The notes under the pieces: model-generated
Told to the model about the DNA's origin: nothing
The model's database searches: none
What the model saw: only the letters and a program-made list of their open reading frames with translations
Made by a program: the position numbers and the translations under genes
Shown here: piece by piece, positions 48,626 to 60,689 of the stretch
Layout of the letters: every line of letters starts with the position of its first letter
How positions within the stretch are numbered: the first letter of the stretch is position 1
Source of the DNA: Isoetes taiwanensis
Taxonomy: Eukaryota > Streptophyta > Lycopodiopsida > Isoetales > Isoetaceae
DNA length: 64,000 nucleotides
Reading direction: 5' to 3'
Assembly: GCA_021234155.1 (NCBI GenBank)
Contig: JAJEKV010000114.1
Coordinates: 2,588,955-2,652,954 of the forward strand

Positions 48626-48849
48626 CCTCAAAAAATCATGTCTTATGTCTATATCGTTCCTATGCTTTATTCTTTTCTTATTGTAGGAACATTGGTGGTT
48701 GTCTCAACACTTTGTGATCTACTATATGCAACATTTTATTATGCACTTGATTGTGGCCCTTCTAAGTTCTCAGCATAGCATTTGATTGTGCACTTGATTG
48801 TGGCAATTCTAAACTAACATTTGAGATAGCATAAAAGAGCCACTAATGA

Positions 48850-50110
48850 CCATGGTTTTAGAAGTGTAAAGTTAAGCTGACCAAGACTAAGGTGGTTCTC
48901 ATACTATCCTCATGCCACTCGAGGCCCCCTTTACTCATCTACCTGGGGCAACAAAATGGAGGTGATACTAACCTACAAGTACTTGGAAGTGGAGTTTCCT
49001 GGGCATATCCATTCGATTGCGGGTAAGGCATGCTGGAAAGCGCTTTATGCAATGCAGAACAACATAGGGCAGAATGATTGGGGCCATCACTCACATCTGT
49101 TCAGGGTGCTGGTGGAACCCATTCATCTGTACGGGGTCGAGGTCTGAGGCCCGATGGTATCCCTGGTGACTTGGAATGACTTAGAGCAGGTGCAAAAACT
49201 CTTCTTAGCACGGCACTCCGGTGTGAGATCCACGGTCCCATATCAAATCCCGCCTGCAGAAGGCGATTTTTGCCTCTTCGTGAGGGCGCCCCTTGATAGA
49301 CATATTGTGTATTTCCAAAAGGTTGTCAATATGGACGATGCCTGTCTTTTGCACCTGGCATACACCATAGCAATGGAACCACAATGCTTCAAGGCCTGTT
49401 GGAAGGACAAGAGAACCCAGTGGCTTGTCAGATGGAATGTGCAGGAGCACAGGTGCATACAGGTGAACACAAAGGCAAACCGCAAAAGCCTGAGGCATTA
49501 CCTTGACACTTACTTCCCTCAAAGAAGCTTTGGGATCCTGTGGCCCCGAAAGGTCAAAACAAAGACATTATATGGAACACATAAACCCCATGTTGGACCG
49601 CAGCCCACAACGCCACCGCTCGTCATCTGCCCATGAAAAAGCACAAGCTCATCGCCTCCATTCGCACGGGTGCCCACCATCGCCGAATTGAAACAGACAG
49701 GTGGATTGGGAAGCCACACCAGACTAGACTTTGTCGTCTCGCTGCGGATGGGGAGCCATTGAAGATGAATGCCACACTTTTTCGTAGTGCCCAACATATA
49801 ATCGATTTGGGCGCATTTCTATGGTCTCTTGGTCGGGCCCGACTAGCGCTACTTATGATAATCGAAAGTGTGCCCTCGATGTGCTCACTGGGATCATACA
49901 TTCGTAAGGTAATGGATCCGAGGGCTCACATATGCCCCCGACAACCATTTCATGTATGTATATTTGTACAATTTGTCAAGAGTCTTATTGCCGCCACGGT
50001 TTTCACTCTTGGGATTTTTTTACCGAGGCGTAATACACCTATTGCACTCTTGTATTGGGTCCATAGGCCAATTGGCCTCTATGAACGCTAAAAACGTTCA
50101 ATTCAATTAA
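48850..50110 (+). mobile_element. Family A LINE, 5'-truncated copy with open C-terminal frame
   Basis: Plus-strand frames 48956-49147 and 49154-49636 (160 codons) match the C-terminal region of the 35.8-40 kb copy: LTYKYLEVEFPGH, MVSLVTWNDLEQVQKLFLAR and LDRHIVYFQKVVNMDDA. The 3' end is ggccaattggcctctatgaa, then cgctaaaaacg and a ttcaattcaatt tail at about 50085-50110. One stop (TGA at 49146) separates the frames. This is the best-preserved C-terminal part of the family in the window. Confidence 0.75.
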
Positions 50111-50348
50111 CTCGCGACAATGCAATATATGCAACATTTGATGTGGGACATTTCAAATTTACATCCGAGATATCATAAAAGGGCCAATGAATTACCGTAA
50201 CTTTAGAAGTGTAAATTCAAGATCTCTGTAACTTGCAACAATGCTATAGTGCAACTAAACAAACAAATGAAAATTCCATAATGTTATTGAAGGGACACTA
50301 AAAGATACATTAACAAAGGAAATTCTATTAATAAGGAGCCATTAAACT

Positions 50349-50800
50349 TTTTTTTTTTGAAGGACGAAAGCCAAAAAGTTTATTAATCAAAGAAAAAGTA
50401 CAAAATTTACATGTCTCTCATCTAACTGCGGTAAGCACAATGTAGATGCTGCAGAGCACGAGCCCGGAGCACAATGTACTTACCCGGAATAGAGACTAAT
50501 GATAAGAATCAATTCAAGATATCGAATCCGGATGCGTCCACCGCTTCGGAAGTCAAGGGAAGAACACTCGAATGTCAATATCTTTTTCTCGGCCACCGTA
50601 ATAACATCGCGGTGCGGATGAATAAATGCCCCGAAGATGTGGTGTCCGCGACGCCTCCCATATCGACCATATAGAGCCAACCGAGGCCATGCGTTGGGAT
50701 AGGACGCCAAAAGGATGCATCGGCAAATTCAATGTAATCGTTAAACAAACCTTGTAGCCGTGGACCATCTTTGGTTGAACCTCAGAGCCATTAAACTTTG
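50349..50800 (-). mobile_element. L1-type LINE, 3' end
   Basis: A plus-strand T run at 50349-50358 followed by gaaggacgaaagcc equals the polyA end of a minus-strand L1, as at 41371. The minus-strand sequence corresponds by position and words to the region after zf-RVT in the 40.3 kb copy. No domain remains intact. Confidence 0.55.
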
Positions 50801-52860
50801 GTGGGTACATTATTGAAAATCTCGAGCTAATGCACACCCATTATTGTATAAGTTCTATAAAAATCATGAAGGGTAGTAGCACCTTTGAGTATCATCTCAA
50901 ATCAAAGGTCGTGATAAACACGCACTCTACCGATGCACCGCAGTCACAGGCACATGTTTACTACATTGAATATTATATTTATTATTGTTCTTTGGAAAAA
51001 GATAAGAAAAATAAAGCATTCTAATAAGAAGCTAGATGTGTGTTTTAGTGGTTACAAGAAATTGCCGCTGCCATGAACACATTTCTTCCGGACTTACTTC
51101 TTTAAGGGCGATTTGAATATCTTTGGAATGGTGCAAAAGATGTTCTTGAGATCCAAGACTTAATAATGAATAATTTGTGTTAAAAACATTATGAATTTGA
51201 GGATTAGCAAGCAAACTTGAATCTCTGTTGTTGCCTCATGATTCGTGCCCATATGATAGACGAGGATTGAGGACATGGGTTTTGTTTGAGCATGGTATCC
51301 GCGGTCAGTAAATATCGATGGGGTCACGCTTTAAACCACGAGCATCTGCGTGTAGTATATCCGCCTCATTATCATGTTAAAACTATGGTTGGGGTCATGT
51401 TTAATAAAACCACATATCCCCTCATTATCGTGTTAAAACCATGGTTACACACAAGACTTGTTATGAACTTAAGGAAATTTCTGAGATTTAAGCTGGTTTA
51501 AACATGATCGCAAATGATATTTACCGCTATAGTTCTAGACACGACATAGCAAAATGTATCATTTCTCAAAGGAATCCAAGCCCCTGCAGGCATACCGAAA
51601 AAAAAAAAAGACCCTAAGAAGGTCGACACCTATCTTCGAATTACTACCGAAAAAAACCAACACGAACCCGACTGCCTAGCCTTCTTCCCAACCCTACAGT
51701 TCTGCTAGTTATATATATTTTGATATCTGGGGGCCCAAGCCACCGTGTAGACATGTGTTGAATGGGTATATATGAAGGCCTAAGTCACTTAGTGGAAGAA
51801 GATGGCACGTTTTGCTATTTACACATGTTCAAAGAAAGAAAAAAACACAAGAAGGAAATGCTTTCTATAGGCAAAGTATAAGTCAAGTAAGGGAGGAAGT
51901 ATTATAATATACCTGGTCAAAAAGAGCAAATGACCTAAGCTAGTAAGTACCGAGGTAAAGAAATTGGTACAGGTCAATAAGGCATTTTGGCTAAGGGCGT
52001 GTGCTAAGAGAGCTAATTAAATGCGTAAAATATTCAAACATGTTTTGGCACACCTCATGCACCGACATCCATATAGTCTTTTGTGTTTCTTTGATTTTTA
52101 GCATAGTTGCAAGCGCTTAGTCCAAATTCTAACCTATTAGCACACCATTGGAATGTGCTTAGTCTAAATTCTCCTTTTATTTATTTATTTATTTTTAGCA
52201 CACCATCCAAAACTTGCATAGTCCAAATCCTAATCCTTCTAACTTATTGAATACGCAAAGCAATACGGAAAGGTCAAGGAAGATGTGTAAATAGCTCATT
52301 TTGAGTTCGAAGTGCAAAATGTGGGCGCATGTGCATTCATTTGATTTGGTTTGGGGGCTTAGTTGTGCCTTTGTGACAAACCTAGCCATGAAACTCGTCA
52401 TTCCCATTAGCTTCAAGTGGCGGATCTTTGCTATGCTGGAGCATACCATCTCAAAAGCTCAAAATTAACTGGCTTTGTTTTGTAGGAAGATATATAGGAG
52501 GAAGCTCTCTAGGGAGCATGGTTTGAAAATAAGGGAGTACGGCCTAAAATCCGTTCACTTCTCTTAAATTCGAGTCATCCCAAATAATTTTCGACAATTT
52601 TTCGGCAAGAAAATAAAAAATTTCTGGTAAAATACACTAAAAAATGTAGTAACATATATTTTTTATGGTAGCCTCAAATATCAAGCAGCATTTTTATTGG
52701 TTACACATACTGCTATTTTCGAGCCCTACTAGGTAGTCTGTCTTTGTCTTATGGCAAAGTCAGTAATGACATGGCACAGTTGTCAAACTCAGACAATGAG
52801 TGGTCTCGGTTTCTTTTTCTTCTTCTTCTTCTTGAGTTCTTCTTGAGTTCGATTGTACTA
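50801..52860. other. No gene seen
   Basis: AT-rich spacer. 'tattatcgtgttaaaac' occurs twice at about 51370 and 51425. A short phrase about 'gcacaccat..cttagtccaaatt' recurs at 52115, 52140 and 52199, a small local repeat. Confidence 0.35.
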
Positions 52861-52867
52861 GCCCACT

Positions 52868-52950
52868 GTATGGGTCCCATGACTTATTGGTCTCCGTGGA
52901 CGTTAAAAAAACTATTCTATTCTATTCTAGGCTATTCTATTCTATTCTTC
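52868..52950 (+). mobile_element. Family A LINE (or LINE-tailed SINE) 3' end with (TATTC)n tail
   Basis: The sequence tatgggtcccatgac then ttggtctccgtggacgttaa and (tattc)n to about 52950 matches the common 3' end of the LINE family and of the SINE at 2946. It sits about 200 bases upstream of the RING-H2 gene. Confidence 0.6.
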
Positions 52951-53168
52951 TCCTTCTTCAATGTGATATTATTATGGCTCAAGTGTCAATGGCCAAAACT
53001 CAGGCTACGTTTTAATGGGGACCCGGCCTAGATATACCTAGGTAACACGTTTAAATTGTAACTCAATAAAAAAATACCTAGGAAAAAGTAGACGGGAAAA
53101 AGGGTTCGAATAAATTCTCTCTCCCCAGGCAGATCAGATCGAGCATCTCCAATTCTTTCCAAGCGGTC

Positions 53169-53663
53169 ATGGCTCAAGTTCCTAACACTGCTCTGTATGA
53201 AATTATAGTAAAAACATGCACAATTCTTGGGGCATTGATGGATTTCTTAGATTCGATTGCCAGCTTTTTGAGTTTCGGAAAAATCCCGCAACCAGAAATG
53301 GGCTGCTCCAATTCCGGCATCCGAGCCTCAAATTTTGATGCAGCAAATGAGGAGCTGGAGAAATCAATTCCGGTTATAACATTTGGGGCAGAAATCTGCG
53401 CAGAAGAACAGTGCACAGTCTGTTTGATGGAACTGCAGAAAGGGGAAATTGGCAGAAGAATGCCTTTGTGCAGCCATGGGTTTCATAAGGAATGCATTGA
53501 CGGATGGATCCGCCATAGCCGGACCACTTGCCCGCTCTGCCGGAGCTCTATTTTGAGCGAAGAGCTTGTGCAGAGATTGAAGAAAATGCGAGATAATAAG
53601 GAAATTGAAGATTGGGTCCTTTCTCTCTATCTTTCGCCCTCTATCCATCCAGTCTTTCTCTAA
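53169..53663 (+). CDS. RING-H2 finger E3 ubiquitin ligase, small ATL-like
   Basis: Single-exon protein of 164 residues, apparently intact. The first 40 residues hold a moderately hydrophobic stretch (IIVKTCTILGALMDFLDSIA) that may anchor it in a membrane or form a helix. The RING-H2 domain runs from about residue 82 to 126 with spacing C-x2-C-x15-C-x-H-x2-H-x2-C-x11-C-x2-C: CTVCLMEL, then CSHGFHKECIDGWI and CPLC. RING-H2 proteins recruit an E2 enzyme and ubiquitinate target proteins. The target here is unknown. The gene ends IHPVFL-stop. The start ATG is the first in the frame after an in-frame-free leader. A LINE tail lies 220 bases upstream. Only partial ATL resemblance (no GLD motif seen), so the subfamily is uncertain. 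Confidence 0.88.
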   Translation: MAQVPNTALYEIIVKTCTILGALMDFLDSIASFLSFGKIPQPEMGCSNSGIRASNFDAANEELEKSIPVITFGAEICAEEQCTVCLMELQKGEIGRRMPLCSHGFHKECIDGWIRHSRTTCPLCRSSILSEELVQRLKKMRDNKEIEDWVLSLYLSPSIHPVFL

Positions 53664-55540
53664 TTGAGGATTTCATGTGTGCATCTGCATCAGAAAATTT
53701 CTTCTCTGTTCCTGTATCTTAAAGAAGGAAAATGTCTGATCTGTTCCTGTATAGGCTAAAGCATTTCTGAATTGGAATTTAACGAACTTGTATCTCTATA
53801 TCCATTCTTCGGACAAATGAACCAAAACTTTGAACTTCAAAGTAACACCGCCCAGCCAATTAAGACAATGACACTAAGTTATTCATACTTACACATTCAT
53901 AGCATGGGCCTATTTTGAATTTAAATTTCTATATGTTTTTTGCGGCCTAGACTGACTTTGAATTTATATTTCTATTCTCTTTCCATTTTAAATTTCTATA
54001 TGTTCTCTTTCCTTTTTAACCACATCAATGCAATGATTCTACGGCAATATAGAACATCATTCTTGGGAAGACGGGGCGTTTATTTTTTTTATTTTTTTTT
54101 TTAACCTTCTATTGTTATTTTTTCCATGAGACCTTCTATTGTTATTTTAACCTTCTATTGTTATTTCTACTTTACCTTATTAGGTCCTTAGTTGTATAGG
54201 TAGATCTTTTTTAATTATCTCTCTGAGGCTGTTAAGGAAGCTTTTCTCATGTATAAATGGTAGAATGAATCTACGTTCCATGTCTGTACTTTTGCTTATC
54301 CTACTTTTAGACACTAGTTAGCTTCCATTTATACTCAAATAGGTTGATTCAAAATAGTGCTTTTGGCATCAATTGGAAGTTGTTTCATGTCTAAATGATA
54401 GAATAATACACTACTCAAATAAGTTGATTCATCAGTTGTAAGTTGTTTCGTGTCTACATGGTAGAATAATAATATTCTCAGAACTATTTCTTTTCTGTAC
54501 CGGATCTACTGGCCAAGTTTTGGATTTGTTTCATGTTTGTAATCCCGTACTTCTATTCTCTGCCAAGTTTACCTTTCTTTTGGATGGGGAAGCATACCAA
54601 CTTTTCTTGCCCCTTCTTTTTGGGAAAGGGCATTCCATGTATCACATACTCTTGCTATATTTTGGATTTAAAAATTGCCCGTTTTATCTTTGCATGAATT
54701 AACTTATGAAGATAAAACCCCTCTTTTTTTTTGTTGCCTTGGTATGGATTAACTTATGAAAATAAAAAGCAAAGCTCCCTGCCATGGATTAACTTTTGAA
54801 GATAAAAGCTCCCTTCTTTATTAATTTATGAAGAGAAAATAAACACATGTGGACATTATGATTGTTGTATTCAATTAATTATTTTTACTTTCTACTAACT
54901 AAGATCAAGTTAGGTGTTTATTCCACTCCACATTTGACACTTTGTCTACAACACGAGAATGAGTTTTCGTGTCACCTAGGCTTTCCAACTGGCTTGTGGG
55001 GCTGATCCACAAGCAAGTGTCTCATCCTAAACCCATGAAGACTAATCTTTTATCCCCAAACCAAGAGGGCCTACATTGAGGGGCAACTTGCTTTCTTTAA
55101 TTCAGCGTGCATCTTATTTTGTCAAAAAACTAGATGCCTTTGTCTCATTAGCCTACTATTTTTCTTAGATAAAATACCTAGATTGGATTCCCTTTGTGTG
55201 TGTGTGTGTGTGTGTTTGGAGGGGGAGGGGGGCGATGGGTACCAGTAGGAGACCACCACTTAAGAATCATGGACACGGAAATCAATGAGTGAGCTCAATC
55301 TCATATTGGATTGAAGACTGCTTTAGGGATATCTTAGTTCAATTGGGATCTATTTGACCACTGAATATTGTCCTTACAAGCCTCCTAAATGCTTTGTTCA
55401 GATTGACATTTCCAAGACTGTGCCTACCTCAGTGCCTTAATTCTCTTCTATGGAAAGCATTTTAGCATGCAGCTTAGAAGGGTTGGATGACCATGTTTTT
55501 GCCATAAATGTAACACAAGATACTCTAGATTAGTGTGTAA
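53664..55540. other. No gene seen; 3' flank of RING gene and a (GT)n run
   Basis: AT-rich sequence with repeated words: 'ccttctattgttatttt' (about 54105-54160) and 'atggattaacttatgaa' variants (54700-54830). A (GT)n microsatellite lies at about 55195-55216. No coding domain was seen. Confidence 0.45.
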
Positions 55541-55880
55541 GCCAAAGAATGTCATCATTGTTGAAGAAATTAATCAGAGTAGAAGAGATATTAATAAGAG
55601 AGATATTGACATTGATACTTCTCAAAGACAATAGGCAGCAAACATACAACATGCTAGTTCATGGAAAAGAATCAACGGAAGTTGTAAAAGGATACAAAGA
55701 AAGAAAGCATTATCTCAGCAGAATGCACTTGCAGAGAAAGAAGTAATTGACAAGTCAAACTCTTCTACTATTTCTAACTCTCAGATGCAAGGTAAAATAT
55801 TAAACAAGGGTTATATTCCTCCGACCAAGAATTTGCAAAAAGATACTCAAATTCCTCAACTAGTCAAGAATGTTGTAAGT
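55540..55880 (+). pseudogene. Possible LINE first-ORF fragment
   Basis: One plus-strand frame reads NQSRRDINKRDIDIDTSQRQ, a TAG, then a polar basic stretch with KALSQQNALAEKEVIDKSNS up to about 55880. Composition resembles retroelement ORF1 proteins. No domain is recognised. Confidence 0.25.
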
Positions 55881-55889
55881 ACAATTAAT

Positions 55890-55971
55890 CCTACACTTAT
55901 AATTAAAATCCCCATGTGAATATGCACCCAAACCAAAGGGGTTTTAGAGGGATTTTAATTATAAGTGTAGG
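55890..55971 (+). repeat. Perfect 23-bp inverted repeat (hairpin)
   Basis: 55890-55912 (cctacacttataattaaaat plus ccc) is the exact inverse complement of 55949-55971, with a 36-base loop. Beyond the perfect arms, pairing continues weakly (acaatta against taatggttgt). It could be a small MITE or a microRNA-type precursor. Confidence 0.7.
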
Positions 55972-56159
55972 AGTAATGGTTGTGTAAAAAACATTTGGGC
56001 CCTTGGCCCTTAAAAATTTGTTGATATTAAATATAAAAGTTCAATGGAACAATGTTGAGGCCTTGCAAGATCTAGAAATTGTAATGAACCCATGACTATC
56101 GTTGTCCACCATAGAGCTTTTCCTTTCTTACAAGCCACACTTCTAGAAGTGAGCATCAA

Positions 56160-56590
56160 ATGTAAACGTATGCTTCTTGCATGGACTTTGATCCCAAGAT
56201 ATAGAACGGGGCAAAGAAAGACCTAATACCACCAACTTGAACTCCGGCTTTTTTATTATAGAGGCCATTAAAGAATAAGGATTGAGGAATGTTCTTCAAT
56301 AGGTTAATTGAGATACAAATTTTAGGGGGGCATCATCTTTGCTACCATCCATACACTCAAATTCACCCATAGAAGAAGCAATAGCTTGAAAGGCCTTTTC
56401 GATTCCAAGATTCGTGAGCTCAAGTTGGAAAAAAAGATGTAGATTGGGTAGAATAGAGCATCGGGCTCGTTTGGATAGATCAATCCTCCATTTATGGAGC
56501 AAAAGCTGACCATTAAAGCAAGTTATGATGCCGTTCTTTAAGAGTAGACCAACTTCTCCTTCATTTGGGTGTTTAGAAAATATAGGTAGC
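56160..56590 (-). pseudogene. Possible L1 ORF1 (DUF4283-like) fragment
   Basis: The minus strand reads GEVGLLLKNGIITCFNGQLL, HKWRIDLSKRA and LELTNLGIEKAFQAIASSMG, then MDGSKDD. This pattern recalls the DUF4283 domain of plant L1 first ORFs (W-rich strand, 'l.aIas.iG' and D). The match is approximate. Confidence 0.35.
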
Positions 56591-56848
56591 CAAGAGGTCG
56601 CACCATGGGGAGGCTATTGCATCAATAGACTCGCTCTAGTGTCTTGTTAATATATGCTAACAAGGAATTGCCTCTAATATTCTTGGCAATAAGCCCAAGA
56701 TTATAAAGATGGAAAATCCTATTCGTCATTTCAGGATATAAAGAGTGTTACATTCTCCTCCGTATCTAGAGAAAACACAACTTCTTTGGCCAAGAGGAGC
56801 AGAGATCTAGTAGATCTCTAGCCAATAAGCAGAGTCCAACTAAGTACA

Positions 56849-57760
56849 ATGCACCAAGAAACTAAGTGGGATTTGCTTCAAGATTTCCAAAACAAACAGT
56901 CTCATAAGTGTTCTAACTATGAATGGGTCACACATAACAGTCATCTAACTAGCAAAAAGCTGATGAGCACATTCATTCCAATGCTATCTCTTCATAATCT
57001 AATGAGAAAAATGGTCAAGGCATGGTATATTTTCTGTTAGACAGATTCTATATGCCCAATAAACTAGCATGCTTCATAAACAAATGTTATGCTAAAGGAG
57101 AGCTTGTTTTCTTACATTCAGACCATGTACTACAGAAGCTAGTTCTAGAAAGTGACCCTACTATCAAGAAGCATGGCAATGTTCCAATTAGATTAAACAC
57201 ATCGCGGTTGAGAAAACGGCACTTTGCAGAGCATTTAGGACCTTACTGGCGTCGCTACTAGAGTTTGATGGTCTATAGGAAAGCTTGGGTAAATAATGTT
57301 AGTCTTATAAAGAGATGGATAAAAGAATGGGCCAAAAAGAGATCCATGGAATTCATAAGGGAAAAGAAAGCAATCAATAACCTCCTAAGGGAGGTCAAGT
57401 AGGATGTGTTAGATGATCCACATGATATGGGAAATCAAGGCAGAGAAGAGAAGTTAGAAGGAAAAGCCAAGGCTATTGAGGAGGAAGAAGCTAGGGGAGT
57501 TGTCGTGCGCACTAAACCAAAGTGATATACTAAGTTAGACTTTGAAAACTCTAAATGCTTCTTTGAATGGCGGGGGCAAGACTCAGAGAAAATAATATCA
57601 CGGTTATAAGGGACAATGGTCAGCATATACTTGATAGCCAAGAAGGGATCAAGGCATTTGTAAGAGAAAGCTCTTAGAAAAAAATTATGGAAGATCCTAA
57701 GCCGACGTCATTTCAAGCTCAGATTTTCCAAGGGATGACTAAGGTTGATTGGCCGGATAA
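56849..57760 (+). pseudogene. Possible LINE second-ORF fragment (region between endonuclease and RT)
   Basis: The plus-strand frame 57022-57261 reads LDRFYMPNKLACFINKCYAK and PIRLNTSRLRKRHFAEHLGP. After a stop it continues with SLIKRWIKEWAKKRSMEFIR, like the basic helix after L1 endonucleases. No GDFN or YADD motif is present, so the assignment is tentative. Confidence 0.35.
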
Positions 57761-57959
57761 GATCAGACAGTAAGACAATCGGGATCGATGCGTATCTTGA
57801 AGATACAAAGATCTATAAAACCTTGTTTTCTTTGGCCTCATGTAAGTCCCTCTAGTTACGATGGCTTCCCCTCGTAAACTTTATATTATATAGTTCTGGG
57901 AGGGGGGCGTTAGGATGTCATACATTTGTAATTAATATATGTATTCATATTGGAATTGA

Positions 57960-58960
57960 ATTTTATTAAATTGATTGTAAAATCCACTTCGAGACAAATC
58001 GGCCATGGGACCCGGTAAAAGGAGTGCAATGAGACTTATTATCGTCCGGATCAAAAACCCCACCCCAAGTGTTTTCAAGGGAAAATCGTTAATTAATAAG
58101 GATGTTGACAAACTCTATAAATATACAAATATATATCATGAAACATATGTACATGCCATGTGAGTATCCGAGGTCATAGTTGAGACCGAATAACTATGGC
58201 CTCTTGAAGGTATGATCCCAACATCCGCACTAAAGCCCCGGGTCAATAGCACATGCAATAGCCGGTGGAGACTAATCAACTCAAAGATAACATGTTTGGA
58301 TTTGTTCATATGTCAATAGCTCTCTGAGTGTGGCACTAACCTTAAATGGATCCCCATAAACCTTGTCCTAACATGGCTCCCCTGAACCCATCTTGTCTCG
58401 AGCACGGAGATAGTGTGCACCTCTTTGAATCGGAGACAATCGAAAAAATGAGTACGTTGAGGTAGCATTATGGGCCCCATTCTAATGTGAGATTTATGTA
58501 GTGCCGATAATGTGTTGTCTTGACTGCTCAAGAGCTTAGCATCCCAAAGCTTGCCGAGAAAGGAAGCTATTGCCTCAAACTATGTCGACCGCTTTTGTTT
58601 GCCCACAGACGCTCGCCTATGCTCCCTGTAGCATTCCATCCGCCAACACCAGCTCTCCTTTTTTCCTCCAACAGGCCTTGGAGGCTGCGGCTCCATTGCT
58701 CTGGCTCCAAGCCAAGTTGGGGAGACGAGCATCGTCTATATTGACCACCTTCTAAAAGTAGGCGATGTGGCATCAAGGGCTACCTTTTGAAGAGGTAAAA
58801 AACCCGCTTTTTGCAACATGATTGCCATGAGCTTCTAGGTAAAAAAGCACGATGTGGTGTCCCAATTTGGCTATCCCCCTATCCCTCCAAAATGTGGTCA
58901 CAAGATCCGCCACTTTTTTGTAATATGAACTATAATTATGGCACCGCCTAACCGCCATTA
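57960..58960 (-). mobile_element. Family A LINE, 5'-truncated minus copy
   Basis: The plus-strand words caaatcggccatgggaccc and tcaaaaaccccaccccaag match the 3' region of the 35.8 kb copy. At 58650-58790 cctccaacaggcc..ggagacgagcatcgtctatattgaccacctt..gcgatgtgg parallels 36495-36605. No intact frame remains. Confidence 0.65.
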
Positions 58961-59357
58961 TTTAAGAATGGAGTCCCAATTTGTGGGGAGAAATTCTAGT
59001 TTCAAAACTAAAACTCAAATTCCTATTCTTCGCCCCTTCCTATTCTTTTGCCTTTGTCTTGTTCTTTGGCTCCCTCACGCCAAGCTCAATCCATTGTGGA
59101 TATGGATGTCAATGAGGTAATCCATCCACAAACCGACATTTCGCATTGGAAGAAAAGGAAGAAGAAACCAAGGAAGAAGAAATTTCAAGAAAAGATGCGG
59201 GAGGAAAAGAAGAAGAGAGGAAAGATTGGAGCTTATAGAATTGGCAGAAGGATCCGATTCATCAAGAAGTGCAAGCATTAAACGTCATGTTGTCCTTAAT
59301 TTGCTAACATCTTTCCACGATGGTTTTTTCACGCCCCATTTGGGTTGGGCTCCAACG

Positions 59358-59815
59358 GAAACCTCCCCAACTTTCCATGGAAACCTCCCTAACTTTCCAT
59401 GGAAACCTCCCAACTTTCCATGGAAACCTCCCAACTTTCCCCCGGAAACCTCCCCCACTTTCCCGAAACCTCCCCAACTTTCCTCGAAACCTCCCCAACT
59501 TTCTCCATATTAGAAAACGTGGGGTTTCATGGGTTCCCCCCTTTAAGTGGAAACCTCCCGGCTTTCTTGGATGACCTGGGAGGTTTCAACAAAGAAAAAG
59601 GGGGAGGTTTCCGGGAAAGGTGGGAAGGTTTCCAAAAAAAAAAAAGGCTCTCTAAATTTGCACGGAGACCAAGACGGCCCCGGGTGCATCTCATGGCCTC
59701 GTGGGCGTTTGTATCCATGGGGTGGTTGCCAACATTAATGACTATTTTTTATTTTTTAAATATTTTATGGAAACCTCCCCAACTTTCCAAAGAAACTAGG
59801 GGAGGTTTCCACAAA
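59358..59815 (+). repeat. GGAAACCTCCCCAACTTTCC minisatellite, both orientations
   Basis: Roughly eight tandem variants of a 15-20 base unit run from 59358 to 59512. Inverted copies (ggggaggtttcc) lie at about 59595-59640 and 59800-59812, so parts can fold back. The plus-strand frame 59399-60019 reads through it (METSQLSMETSQL) and is not credible as a gene over this part. Confidence 0.65.
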
Positions 59816-59867
59816 ATGTCTATAAAATTTCAAAGTGAGCTATTCATCCAAGCTTTTTCTTCAAGTT

Positions 59868-60215
59868 CAACAATGACGCTTCGAGAAGTCGCACTAGAAC
59901 TTGTGAAGAAGAAGCAAGATACACTTGAAAAGTGGGTCGGGATTACGACGACACAACTTGCAAGGGTTAAGAGCTCCAGCAGATCATCCAAGATGTCCGA
60001 CGAGATGTCAGACTATTAGGATCTGTAAATAACCCTACGCCTGTGAAGTTTAAGGGCTCATATGCACAGTCACATGGCTGCTGCTCGGGCATCCCTTTTT
60101 CAGGCTAGGCAACCAGGTCCACTGCGACAACAACCACCTTTGCAAACCGGCAGTAGGCCAAGGGGTGGATCTAGCGCACGTGTCCAATTTCCAAACCCCG
60201 AAGGGTAGTGACGGC
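59868..60215 (+). pseudogene. Possible gag-like remnant
   Basis: The plus strand reads MTLREVALELVKKKQDTLEK and ARVKSSSRSSKMSDEMSD to a stop at 60017. Another frame continues with HMAAARASLFQARQPGPLRQ and PLQTGSRPRGGSSARVQFPN. A helical part followed by a Pro/Arg/Gln-rich tail is retroelement gag-like. No zinc knuckle. Confidence 0.25.
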
Positions 60216-60689
60216 CGTTGCTCTTTTCTTTTTCTTTTTTGTGTGATTTTTCTTTTTTGTGTTTTGGGCCGTTGCTCTTAATTGCAAGGATAGCAATGTC
60301 CTCCAAAGGAGTTTGCAATGTACAAAAATGTCGCTTTCTCAATTAAGCCAATTTATTACAAAGGCTTAAATAATTTCCGAGAGACATTTTTGCCACGCTA
60401 ACCTTCAAAAGCATTTTTTGGATTCTAACACAGTAGTTGTAATTATGTTTCTTTATGTTGTCAATGTTATATTCTCAATAGGTAAATTTGCAAGTTCTAT
60501 ATGCACTATCTTTTTGAAAACATCCTTTAGAGTTCATGTGATAAAGGATGAGAATGAGTTACATAACATGAATGATTGCATTTCTGTGAAGGCAATTCTA
60601 TGCTCAATATATCATGTAAATGTACCAAGCACCTTACAAAGGAAATTTCCATGAGCAAATTATATTACAAGAAACTTAGCAGCGTGACC

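Noticed and set aside
52744-53031. Plus-strand 95-codon frame just before the RING gene
   Set aside because: It runs through a (CTT)n stretch, a LINE tail and a (TATTC)n microsatellite.
59399-60019. Plus-strand frame of 206 codons
   Set aside because: The first half is translated minisatellite. Only the last part looks like a possible gag remnant, listed separately.
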